Shown here one piece after another: positions 1 to 7,495 of a stretch of DNA of 10,592 nucleotides; position 1 is the stretch's first letter; the number at the start of each line of letters is the position of its first letter. The notes under the pieces are model-generated. The model was not told the DNA's origin and searched no databases. It was given only the letters and a program-made list of their open reading frames with translations. This stretch comes from CAZJAD01 sp964543855 (GTDB lineage: Bacteria; Electryoneota; RPQS01; DYHQ01), in contig CAZJAD010000078.1 of the NCBI GenBank assembly GCA_964543855.1, forward strand, positions 1 through 10,592, read 5' to 3'. A program made the translations under genes and the position numbers.

Positions 1-57
1 GCCACGGCTTGTGGGATACAAGCGCTGGAAGAGCGGCACGACTACAAGAGGCTGTAG
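1..57 (+). CDS. C-terminal tail of an unidentified upstream gene (partial)
   Basis: Reading frame 1 is open from the window edge to a TAG at 55-57 and encodes 18 residues ending in ALEERHDYKRL. The charged, helix-like composition fits a protein C-terminus, and the next likely start (86) lies 28 bases past the stop with its own Shine-Dalgarno sequence, as expected inside an operon. The fragment is too short to identify a family. It could also be chance open sequence. Confidence 0.35.
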   Translation, partial: ATACGIQALEERHDYKRL

Positions 58-85
58 AACCTCTTGGGGAAGGGGGACGAGTGAT

Positions 86-235
86 ATGTCTTACGAACCA
101 CAGCAGAAGCTGCTGGAGGAGTTGCTGCAGGCTAGGGATGCCGTGTGCCAGCACTCCCGTGATCATCGTAGCGAAAGTGAACATGGAAAGGCAACATTCC
201 TGTTGCTCTGGCGGTGTATGGAGCGACTAGCATGA
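86..235 (+). CDS. Small 49-residue protein translationally coupled to the solute-binding protein
   Basis: The ATG at 86 is preceded by AGGGGG (71-76) at good spacing. The product has a leucine- and glutamate-rich amphipathic helix (QQKLLEELLQARDAV, residues about 6-20), a hydrophilic His/Ser/Glu middle and a short hydrophobic C-terminus (TFLLLWRCMERLA). It has no signal peptide, true membrane span or recognised family. Its stop codon overlaps the ATG of the next gene (ATGA, 232-235), the same arrangement as between the next two genes, which supports it being translated and coupled to the sensor operon. It may be a small cytoplasmic accessory protein or the remnant of a longer gene. Function unknown. 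Confidence 0.45.
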   Translation: MSYEPQQKLLEELLQARDAVCQHSRDHRSESEHGKATFLLLWRCMERLA

Positions 236-1101
236 AACGGTGGGCTAAGAGCGCAATCGCTGGTACCCTGATCCTCGCAGCCGTGGCGACGCTGCTAGTT
301 GTGTTCTTCTTCACAGATAAGTCTCTAAAGCGGATCAAGCATGCCGGTACCGTTCGGATCGGATACGCAGTCGAGGCCCCTTTTGCTTTCTTGAAAGCCG
401 ACGGTGAAGTCACCGGGGAGTCTCCAGAGGTGGCCAAGCAAATTGTTGCCCGCTTGGGCATTTCTCGTGCCGAATGGTACCTCATGAATTTCGAATCACT
501 GATTTCAGCGTTGGAGGCTGGTCGCATTGACGTTATCGCCGCGGGCATGTTTATCACCCCGGAGCGGGCAAAGCGTGTCAGATTTTCCGAGCCTAGCCTA
601 CACGTCCGCCAAGCATTGCTGACGGCTAAAGGTAATCCCTGGCAGATTCATTCCTACGAGCAGGTTCTGGCACAACCCAACCTTAAAATCGCGGTCCTTT
701 CAGGAGCAGTGGAAGCGGATCTTCTCCGCCGCATCGGCCTTCCAGAGCACCAACTGGTGACGGTCCCCGACGCACTAACCGGGGACGCTGCAGTGAAATC
801 CGGCGTGGCTGATGGTCTGGCCCTGTCCGCTCCAGCAGTGCTATGGCTGGCTAGGCGGGGGCAGCTGAGCGGCACAGAGGCGGCAGACCCCTTTTATCAG
901 CCCGGCCTGGCGCTGAAAGGACGACTCGGATTCGTCGCATTTGCTTTTCGAAAGGCAGATCGCCGGCTTTGTTCAGCCTGGAACGCGGCGCAGAATACGT
1001 TCATCGGCACTCCGGAGCATTTGGCACTTATTTCGGAGTTCGGCCTGACCCAGGTGGATTTGCCTGGAACGATCACCACCAAGGAAGTTCTCTCCAGATG
1101 A
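232..1101 (+). CDS. Family 3 periplasmic solute-binding protein, EhuB-like (probable sensor subunit)
   Basis: This is a 289-residue type II periplasmic binding protein (SBP_bac_3 fold). A single hydrophobic segment at residues about 8-27, after a basic start (MKRWAK), has neither a lipobox nor a clear AxA cleavage site, so it may stay as a membrane anchor. Family-like stretches are VRIGYAVEAPF (41-51), FESLISALEAGRIDVIAAGMFITPER (split here as 88-99 and 100-112), VRFSEP (116-121) and AVLSGAVE (154-161). The last two and the AAGMF-x-x-P-x-R pattern resemble the ectoine/hydroxyectoine-binding protein EhuB. The ATG at 232 is chosen over a GTG at 214 because GGAG (220-223) precedes it by 8 bases. 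No ABC permease or ATPase follows. Instead the stop overlaps the start of a hybrid histidine kinase by ATGA, so a role in ligand sensing rather than uptake is inferred. The ligand is unknown; amino acids or ectoine-like solutes are possible. Confidence 0.85.
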   Translation: MKRWAKSAIAGTLILAAVATLLVVFFFTDKSLKRIKHAGTVRIGYAVEAPFAFLKADGEVTGESPEVAKQIVARLGISRAEWYLMNFESLISALEAGRIDVIAAGMFITPERAKRVRFSEPSLHVRQALLTAKGNPWQIHSYEQVLAQPNLKIAVLSGAVEADLLRRIGLPEHQLVTVPDALTGDAAVKSGVADGLALSAPAVLWLARRGQLSGTEAADPFYQPGLALKGRLGFVAFAFRKADRRLCSAWNAAQNTFIGTPEHLALISEFGLTQVDLPGTITTKEVLSR

Positions 1102-4100
1102 AAACACCGGATCATCGGTCTTCTTCCCTGCCTCTGTCCTGGTTGTTCGCCGATCCTCGACGGTGGATTTGGGGCGCGATTCTCGTGTCCATCCTTGTGT
1201 GCGCACTGATTTCGTGGCTGCACTTTCAGCAACGGCAAGCTATACAGGAGGCGACGAAGGAGTTGGAGAGCATTCGGCAGGCAGGAATTGAGTTGAGCCA
1301 AGGGTTCATTCACATCAGCCTTGCCGGTGAGCCGGGTTCGCCGTTCCGACGCGATGTGGGACTGGTCTTGCTGCAACAGGCGATTTCGTCCTTCGGCAGT
1401 TCTCAGGCTCGCCTTGGACACGTCGAAGGGGAGTCCCCGGAGGCCTCCTTTCGGCAGAGCGTCGATACATTTCAGGACCGTCTGGCGCAATGGGATCGAA
1501 TGGCCACGCCTGATCCGGGAAAAACTGCGGAGTTATGGATCGCTTTCCACTCTCTGGAACGCGAAGTCGACCGTCTCGACGCACGAGTCAGCCGCAGTCT
1601 TCAAGCACTTCGCTCACGGCTCGATGTCCGGTTTGCTGTGACAATCATCACGGCTGTCTTGCTGTTAGCCGCAATTTGCGGAGTTGTTTTTTTTGTGGTG
1701 CGGGCAACAAAGCGATCTGAGGAGGCGCTGCGCCGAAGCGAGGCATGGTTCAAGGGACTTGTTGCTGCGGTTCCTGACGCACTGATCCTGGTGAACGCAG
1801 ACGGCCGGATCCTTCTTGCCAATAGGGTGGCGGAAAAGCTATTCGGACACTCGGAGGACGAACTTCTGAGCATGCCGGTCGAACGGCTCATCCCTAGCTG
1901 CTTCAAGGATCATTCTATTCTGCGAGAGGCCTACATGGCCGACGCTAAGACGCGGTGCATGGGGTTGCAGAAGGATCTTTACGGCCTGCGAAAGGATGGC
2001 AGTGAGGTTCCGGTGGAAGTGGCTCTGGGCCTGGTGGAGACGGACAGTGGAATGGCGGTCATCTCCGTCGTGCGTGACGTCACCGAGCGCAAAGGTGCGG
2101 AAGAAGCGCTGATTCAGGCCAACGAGAGTCTGGAACGAGCCGAAGAACTGGCGAATCTCGGAAGTTGGGAGCTCGAAGTGCGTACAGGGCGCGGTCATTG
2201 GTCCAAGCAGATGTTTCGGATGTTTGAACTCAGCCCTGCGGACGGTGTTCCGAGTGTCCCGGACTATCTGGATCTGATCCAGCCGGATGATCGCCACATA
2301 CTTGAGGAAGCGCTTACAGATATGACCGAAGGGCGTGAACCCGTTCGACGGGTGTTTCGTACCAATCCCGAACGGCTTCCGTTACGTTACTTCAGTCCGA
2401 CTTGGCATTGTACCAGAGATGAAGCAGGCAAGCCAGTCAAATTCGAGGGAACATTGCTCGATACCACCGAACGCATGAAAGCGGAGTTGGCCTTAGCTGA
2501 AAATACTGCCAGGCGCAAGCTCTTGGAGGCAGAGCAACTTGCCCGGGAGGTCGCCGAGCGGGCCAACCAGGCCAAGAGCGCCTTCCTGGCTAACATGAGC
2601 CATGAGATCCGCACACCCATGAACGCGATTATCGGAATGACGGATCTGGCTCTGCGGAGTGATCTCACCCCTAAACAGCGCAACTACGTGAGCAAAGCCC
2701 ACACCTCTGCATACCTGTTGCTGGGAATTATCAACGATATTCTAGACTTCTCCAAGATCGAGGCCGGAAAAATCGCTCTCGAGTCGATCGATTTCAATTT
2801 GAATGATGTGCTCAACAACCTGGCCACTATAAACGGCATCAAGGCGCAAGAGAAAGGGTTGGAGCTGGTCATCGCTACGTCTCCTGATGTGCCTATCGAT
2901 CTGGTGGGCGATCCGCTGCGGCTGGGGCAAGTACTGCTCAATCTGGTTAGCAACGCGGTCAAGTTCACCGATAAAGGGGAAGTGGTGGTTTCCACCGAAC
3001 TGGTCGAAGAACAGGATTACCGGGCTACCCTCCGTTTTTCGGTCAAAGACAGCGGGATCGGAATGTCCCGGGAGCAGGTCTCCAGGCTCTTTGCACCCTT
3101 TACCCAGCTCGACAGCGCGACGACACGCAGGTACGGAGGAACCGGTTTGGGTTTGAGCATAAGCAGGAGTCTAGTGAGAATGATGGGAGGGGAGATCGGG
3201 GTTGAAAGCGAACTCGGGAGAGGAAGCACCTTCTATTTTACCGTCATTGTAGGCCGCCAATCGTTGAGTAAGAGAAAGTACCACTTGCCATCTGTGAAGA
3301 TGAAGGGCATGCGGGTCCTGTTGATCGAAGGCCATCCCGTCACACGGCGAGTGCTACAAGGGTACCTTCAAGCTTTTTCGTTTCGGGTCAATGCCGTAGG
3401 TGGCGAAAGAGCCGGGCGTATCATGAAAACTGCCTCCGAAGATACAGACTATGACTTGATACTCGTTGACTGGGAGAAGCGCGGGGGGTTCCCTGTGGAG
3501 CAGCTGTTACGGGCAGAACAACCTCGCCCACGGCTGATCGCCTTGCTGGCTGCCGACCGCTGGGACGAGGAAGTTACGCAGATTGAAGGCTTGAACATCG
3601 ATGGCACGCTGACGAAGCCGGTCACCCAATTGTCATTATTCAATGCCGTTCTACAAGTTTTCGGATACGAAGCCCGCGGAGAGAATGAAGAGGACTCCAC
3701 CCCGATCCAGATGACAGAGGAGTTCAACGCCATCCGGGGGGCGAAGATACTGTTGGTGGAGGACAACGAGATCAACCAGGAACTAGCTGTAGAACAGCTC
3801 CAGGAGCAAGGGTTCTGGGTCACAGTGGCAGGCAATGGGAGAGAGGCTGTAGAGGAATTGAGGCGGGCAGATGAGGCTTTCGACGCTGTACTGATGGACC
3901 TGCAGATGCCTGAAATGGATGGATACGAGGCCTGCGCTGAAATCAGGAGAGATAAACGCTTCAAGGAACTGCCGATTATTGCCATGACCGCGGATGCGGT
4001 GGACGGGGTCAAAGAGCGGGCGTTGGAAGCCGGAATGGACGATTATGTCTCCAAGCCGGTGGAACCTTCCTATCTTTACGCCACCCTTGTTCACTGGATC

Positions 4101-4805
4101 AAACCGGGAAAGCGGGAGGCCTACCGATCGGCGGAACTGATAGAAATGGGAGAAAAGGAACCGGACCTGCCGGTGCTCGATGGGATCGACGTTGAAAAGG
4201 GACTGCAGCGGGTGAACGGGAACAAAGTGCTGTACCGGAAGCTTCTTCTGTCTTTCAAGAGAGATCACGGGGACACGACCAAAGAGATATCAGCGGCGCT
4301 ACAGCGCCAGGACATCAGACTTGCCGAAAGACTGGCTCATACGTTGAAAGGTGTGGCCGGTAACCTTGGGGCTGTACAGCTGGAAGCTGCGGCTAAGGTG
4401 TTAGATGCCGAGCTTAAACAAAATTCCGCTGATGAGGAGAAAGTTCAAATCGAATTGGAGGAAGTTTCTAAATTCCTGACAATGTTCGCGGTGGAAATGG
4501 AGAAGGTGCAGCGTCAGCTCCGAGAGAAATCCTCCAGTTCTCCCGATAAACGGAAAAACAAGGTAGATCCGGAGGCGCTCAAAGTACTGGTCGAAGCGAT
4601 TCGAACAAGGCTATCTGAAAGTGACACGGAAGCGGCGGATATTCACGAGAAGCTGAGCGAAGAGCTCAGGGGGACGGAGCTGGAAGAAGCAGTTGCGGAT
4701 CTGGGCGGAAAGATCGACAGTTTCGATTTTGACGGCGCGTTGGAAGCGCTGGAAAAGCTCGACAGACGCCTGGGCGAACAGGCGCGGGGGTGGGGGCAGG
4801 ATTGA
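1098..4805 (+). CDS. Membrane-bound hybrid sensor histidine kinase with pseudo-receiver, receiver and HPt domains
   Basis: 1235 residues starting at the ATG at 1098, which overlaps the preceding stop (ATGA) and has AAGGAAG (1081-1087) upstream. Order: TM1 (about 23-42), a helical extracytoplasmic region (43-178), TM2 (179-201), PAS (about 215-331), PAS_3-like (about 343-465), HisKA with phospho-acceptor H502 (MSHEIRTPMN), HATPase_c with N-box N615/N619, G1 D651-SGIG and G2 GGTGLGLS (680-687), receiver-like domain 1 (738-855), receiver 2 (883-995) and HPt with H1081 (AHTLKG). Receiver 2 is complete: acidic pair E888/D889, phospho-acceptor D934 and K986. Receiver 1 keeps E744, D791 and K840 but has G745 for the second acid and Ala in place of the conserved Thr/Ser (LLAAD), so it is probably a pseudo-receiver. 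After the HPt, residues 1156-1235 form another acidic helical region with a DFDGALEAL motif. The expected relay is H502 to D934 to H1081 to the downstream regulators. It resembles a BvgS-type kinase whose solute-binding domain is encoded separately. Confidence 0.93.
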   Translation: MKTPDHRSSSLPLSWLFADPRRWIWGAILVSILVCALISWLHFQQRQAIQEATKELESIRQAGIELSQGFIHISLAGEPGSPFRRDVGLVLLQQAISSFGSSQARLGHVEGESPEASFRQSVDTFQDRLAQWDRMATPDPGKTAELWIAFHSLEREVDRLDARVSRSLQALRSRLDVRFAVTIITAVLLLAAICGVVFFVVRATKRSEEALRRSEAWFKGLVAAVPDALILVNADGRILLANRVAEKLFGHSEDELLSMPVERLIPSCFKDHSILREAYMADAKTRCMGLQKDLYGLRKDGSEVPVEVALGLVETDSGMAVISVVRDVTERKGAEEALIQANESLERAEELANLGSWELEVRTGRGHWSKQMFRMFELSPADGVPSVPDYLDLIQPDDRHILEEALTDMTEGREPVRRVFRTNPERLPLRYFSPTWHCTRDEAGKPVKFEGTLLDTTERMKAELALAENTARRKLLEAEQLAREVAERANQAKSAFLANMSHEIRTPMNAIIGMTDLALRSDLTPKQRNYVSKAHTSAYLLLGIINDILDFSKIEAGKIALESIDFNLNDVLNNLATINGIKAQEKGLELVIATSPDVPIDLVGDPLRLGQVLLNLVSNAVKFTDKGEVVVSTELVEEQDYRATLRFSVKDSGIGMSREQVSRLFAPFTQLDSATTRRYGGTGLGLSISRSLVRMMGGEIGVESELGRGSTFYFTVIVGRQSLSKRKYHLPSVKMKGMRVLLIEGHPVTRRVLQGYLQAFSFRVNAVGGERAGRIMKTASEDTDYDLILVDWEKRGGFPVEQLLRAEQPRPRLIALLAADRWDEEVTQIEGLNIDGTLTKPVTQLSLFNAVLQVFGYEARGENEEDSTPIQMTEEFNAIRGAKILLVEDNEINQELAVEQLQEQGFWVTVAGNGREAVEELRRADEAFDAVLMDLQMPEMDGYEACAEIRRDKRFKELPIIAMTADAVDGVKERALEAGMDDYVSKPVEPSYLYATLVHWIKPGKREAYRSAELIEMGEKEPDLPVLDGIDVEKGLQRVNGNKVLYRKLLLSFKRDHGDTTKEISAALQRQDIRLAERLAHTLKGVAGNLGAVQLEAAAKVLDAELKQNSADEEKVQIELEEVSKFLTMFAVEMEKVQRQLREKSSSSPDKRKNKVDPEALKVLVEAIRTRLSESDTEAADIHEKLSEELRGTELEEAVADLGGKIDSFDFDGALEALEKLDRRLGEQARGWGQD

Positions 4806-5905
4806 TGCCGAAACAAAACAAGAAACGGATTCTGATAGTAGATGATATTCCGCAGAACATCACCGTGTTGAAGGAAGCCTTGCGAGCGGACTATGCAATC
4901 AGCGCTGCGACCAGTGGAGCCAAAGCGATCGGTATTGTTCAATCGGACAACCCTCCCGATCTGATCCTACTGGATGTGATGATGCCGGAGATGGACGGTT
5001 TCGAAGTGCTCGTCCGGCTCAAAGAGGACGAGATCAGCGGGGAGATCCCCGTAATCTTTGTCACGGCAATGAACGAAATCGTTGACGAGACCAAAGGGCT
5101 GGAGCTCGGAGCAGTGGACTACATCAGTAAGCCCGTCAGCATCCCCATAGTGCAACAAAGGGTCAAGAATGTTCTGAAGATGAAGGAATACCGGGACCAT
5201 CTGGAGTTTCTCGTTCAGCAGCGCACAATCGCCTTGAGACGAACCATGGCAGCCTTCGAGCGTTTCGTGCCTGTGCGGTTTTTGGAGCTGCTGAGCACCG
5301 AAAACATCACCGAGGTAGGACTCGGAGATCATATTCAGAGGGACATGACTATTCTGTTTTCCGATATCAAGGGCTTCACAACCCTGTCGGAAAACATGAC
5401 CCCGGAAGAAAACTTCGCCTTCATCAATACCTATCTCGAATGGTTCGATCCGATCGTCCAGCGCTACCGTGGGTTCATCGACAAGTACATCGGCGATTCG
5501 GTGATGGCTCTGTTTTCCACCGCCGAGGGGGCAGTGGACGCGGCGATCGATATCCTCAAGATCCTGGAGATATTCAACAGGAGGCAGCTGGAGATAGGCA
5601 GACCGTCCGTGGAGATTGGGATCGGCATCAATACGGGACCGCTGATGCTGGGCATGGTGGGATCGCCGGGCCGCATGGAAGGCACGGTGATCGGCGATGC
5701 GGTCAACGTCGCCTCGAGGATTGAGCGACTGACCCGGCGCTTCGATACACCGCTACTGATAAGTGCGACAACGTTGTCCAAGATCCCGAATCCCGACAGA
5801 TATGATATCGAGAGTGTCGGCGCGGTGGACGTACGGGGGAAAAGTGAGCCGGTTGTTGTATATAAACTCCTCCCTTCACGATTGAAACAGATAAGCGGTT
5901 CATGA
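4805..5905 (+). CDS. Response regulator with class III adenylate cyclase output
   Basis: 366 residues. An N-terminal receiver (8-125) has acidic pair D13/D14, phospho-acceptor D57 and K109. A short helical linker (about 128-150) leads to FERFVPVRFLELL (151-163) and a class III nucleotide cyclase domain (181-356). Catalytic residues are all visible: metal ligands D187 (FSDIKGFT) and D231 (GDSVMALF), purine-specifying K227 and T294 (GTVIGD), and transition-state N301 and R305 (NVASRIE). The Lys/Thr pair predicts ATP as substrate, making cAMP and pyrophosphate; guanylate cyclase is unlikely. No membrane segment is seen, so it is cytoplasmic. ATG 4805 shares one base with the kinase stop (TGATG), with the GGGGGCAGG stretch upstream as ribosome site. 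An in-frame GTG at 4790 is a weaker alternative. Position directly after the HPt-bearing kinase makes it the likely first phosphorylation target. Confidence 0.93.
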   Translation: MPKQNKKRILIVDDIPQNITVLKEALRADYAISAATSGAKAIGIVQSDNPPDLILLDVMMPEMDGFEVLVRLKEDEISGEIPVIFVTAMNEIVDETKGLELGAVDYISKPVSIPIVQQRVKNVLKMKEYRDHLEFLVQQRTIALRRTMAAFERFVPVRFLELLSTENITEVGLGDHIQRDMTILFSDIKGFTTLSENMTPEENFAFINTYLEWFDPIVQRYRGFIDKYIGDSVMALFSTAEGAVDAAIDILKILEIFNRRQLEIGRPSVEIGIGINTGPLMLGMVGSPGRMEGTVIGDAVNVASRIERLTRRFDTPLLISATTLSKIPNPDRYDIESVGAVDVRGKSEPVVVYKLLPSRLKQISGS

Positions 5906-5918
5906 AGAGGGTATAAGA

Positions 5919-7049
5919 ATGGCAATCACCAACGGCAAGCAGAAGATACTGATCGTGGACGATACTCCTCAGAACATCGCGGTACTAAATGAGCTCTTAA
6001 GACGCAACTACGCAATCCATGCCGCGACGGACGGCGAAAAAGCGCTGAAGCTTGCTCAGTCCGAAGCCCCCCCCGACCTGATCCTGCTCGACATCATGAT
6101 GCCTGGAATGGACGGCTACGAAGTCTGCCGGCGCCTGAAAGCGAACGAGGCTACCAGGGACATACCGGTGATCTTCGTCACCACCAGAGCGGAGGTGCGT
6201 GACGAGACCCGCGGGCTGGAGCTGGGTGCAGTGGACTACCTGACCAAACCGGTGAATCCATCGATCGTGCAGGCCCGGGTCAGGACCCACCTGGAGTTGA
6301 GGAACGCCAGGGAGCACCTGAAAAACCAGAACCTTGTCCTCGAGGAGAAAGTCAAGGAGCGGACCCGTGAGCTGACAATCACCCAGCTCGTGACCATCCA
6401 GTGTATGGCATCGCTGGCCGAAACACGGGACAACGAAACCGGCGCACACATCAAAAGAACCAAAGCCTATGTGCGTGCCCTGGCCGGAGAGCTGCGTGGA
6501 AATGCCAAGTTCACGGACATACTGGACAATCGAACCATCGATCTGTTTGAAGAGTCAGCTCCCCTGCACGACATCGGCAAGGTGGGTGTGCCTGACCGCA
6601 TCCTGCTCAAGCCAGGGAAGTTGACCGCTGAGGAGTTCGACGAGATGAAGAAGCACACCACCCTCGGACGGGATGCACTGGTAGTTGCCGAGGAACAACT
6701 TGGTACCAACTCTTTCCTGAAATACGCCAAGGAGATCATATACAGCCACCACGAGAAGTGGGACGGTAGCGGTTATCCGGAGGGCATCGGTGGCGAAGAG
6801 ATTCCGCTTACAGCACGGCTGATGGCTGTGGCCGATGTCTACGACGCGCTTATCAGTAAACGCGTATACAAACCGCCCTTCCCACATACAAAGGCCGTGG
6901 CTATTATCGAGGAAGGAACGAATAGCCAGTTCGACCCCGATGTCGTGGACTGCTTCACTAGGATGAACGAGAAATTCCGTGAAATTGCGCTACAGCATGC
7001 CGAAAGCGCAGAGGAGCACGAAGCGGTGTCGAAACCTGTGAGGGAGTAG
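5919..7049 (+). CDS. Response regulator with HD-GYP cyclic-di-GMP phosphodiesterase output (RpfG-like)
   Basis: 376 residues. The receiver (9-124) has D14/D15, phospho-acceptor D58 and K110. A charged, probably coiled-coil linker (about 126-152, ending EEKVKERTREL) joins it to an HD-GYP domain (153-350). The metal-binding and signature residues are complete: E173 and H177 (ETGAH), H217-D218 (HDIGK), H246, H277-H278-E279, D282-G283, GYP at 285-287, and D306 (ADVYDAL). In characterised HD-GYP proteins this set hydrolyses c-di-GMP to pGpG or GMP, and the extra glutamate (E173) is associated with a trinuclear metal site. The ATG at 5919 has GAAGAGGG (about 5904-5910) upstream, only 13 bases after the cyclase stop, so the two regulators are co-transcribed. 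Phosphorylation is expected to couple the kinase signal to lowering of c-di-GMP. Very likely an active enzyme. Confidence 0.94.
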   Translation: MAITNGKQKILIVDDTPQNIAVLNELLRRNYAIHAATDGEKALKLAQSEAPPDLILLDIMMPGMDGYEVCRRLKANEATRDIPVIFVTTRAEVRDETRGLELGAVDYLTKPVNPSIVQARVRTHLELRNAREHLKNQNLVLEEKVKERTRELTITQLVTIQCMASLAETRDNETGAHIKRTKAYVRALAGELRGNAKFTDILDNRTIDLFEESAPLHDIGKVGVPDRILLKPGKLTAEEFDEMKKHTTLGRDALVVAEEQLGTNSFLKYAKEIIYSHHEKWDGSGYPEGIGGEEIPLTARLMAVADVYDALISKRVYKPPFPHTKAVAIIEEGTNSQFDPDVVDCFTRMNEKFREIALQHAESAEEHEAVSKPVRE

Positions 7050-7055
7050 CGGGAA

Positions 7056-7436
7056 ATGGACAAGAAGAGGTACAGCATATTGATCGTGGATGACAGTCCT
7101 CAAAACATCCGTATTCTGAACGAAATCTTGAAGAACGAGCACTCAATAAACGCGGCAACCAACGGGATCAAGGCGCTCCAGATCGCCCAGTCGGAGAGTC
7201 CGCCGGACCTGATCCTACTCGATATCATGATGCCGGACATGGACGGTTTCGAAGTATTGAAAAGGTTGAAGGAAGACGATCGGACCCGGGACATCCCCGT
7301 CTGTTTCATTACAGCCAAGGACGATATGGACGATAGAATGAAGGGCTGGGAGCTCGGAGTTTCCTTCTACATTACCAAACCGGTGGATCCGGTGTATGTT
7401 CGACACGTAGTGAACATGCACTTTGCCGGCAAGTAG
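7056..7436 (+). CDS. Stand-alone receiver-domain response regulator (CheY-like, no output domain)
   Basis: 126 residues, a single complete receiver: acidic pair D12/D13, phospho-acceptor D56 in PPDLILLD, Thr in FITAKDD and K108 in ITKPVD. It ends at helix 5 without an effector domain. The ATG at 7056 lies 6 bases after the HD-GYP gene's stop, with GAGGGAG/GGGA purines just upstream, so it is the last gene of the operon. Sequence similarity to the receivers of the two preceding genes and of the convergent gene is obvious throughout, pointing to duplication. It could be a phosphate sink, a diffusible adaptor binding a target when phosphorylated, or a shortened regulator that lost its output domain. 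No frameshifted remains of an effector are visible in the 59 bases that follow before the convergent gene. Confidence 0.9.
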   Translation: MDKKRYSILIVDDSPQNIRILNEILKNEHSINAATNGIKALQIAQSESPPDLILLDIMMPDMDGFEVLKRLKEDDRTRDIPVCFITAKDDMDDRMKGWELGVSFYITKPVDPVYVRHVVNMHFAGK

Positions 7437-7495
7437 GTTCAACGAGCAGATTCCTTTAGCTACGAATACCACCGTGGGACCCTCGGCCATTTGCG

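Noticed and set aside
132..557. Minus-strand ORF of 141 codons opposite the binding protein
   Set aside because: It is antisense to a clearly homologous coding region, with no ribosome site and no recognisable motif.
969..1097. Upstream extension of the hybrid kinase start to 969
   Set aside because: The added 43 residues overlap the binding-protein gene and look unlike a signal region. The ATG at 1098 has a ribosome site and the ATGA overlap, and places TM1 correctly.
4294..4312. Palindrome GGCGCT-AC-AGCGCC
   Set aside because: It lies inside the HPt coding region where codon choice explains it, and there is no sign of regulatory use.
7437..7495. Possible bidirectional terminator between convergent genes
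   Set aside because: No convincing stem with a T-run is visible in these 59 bases.
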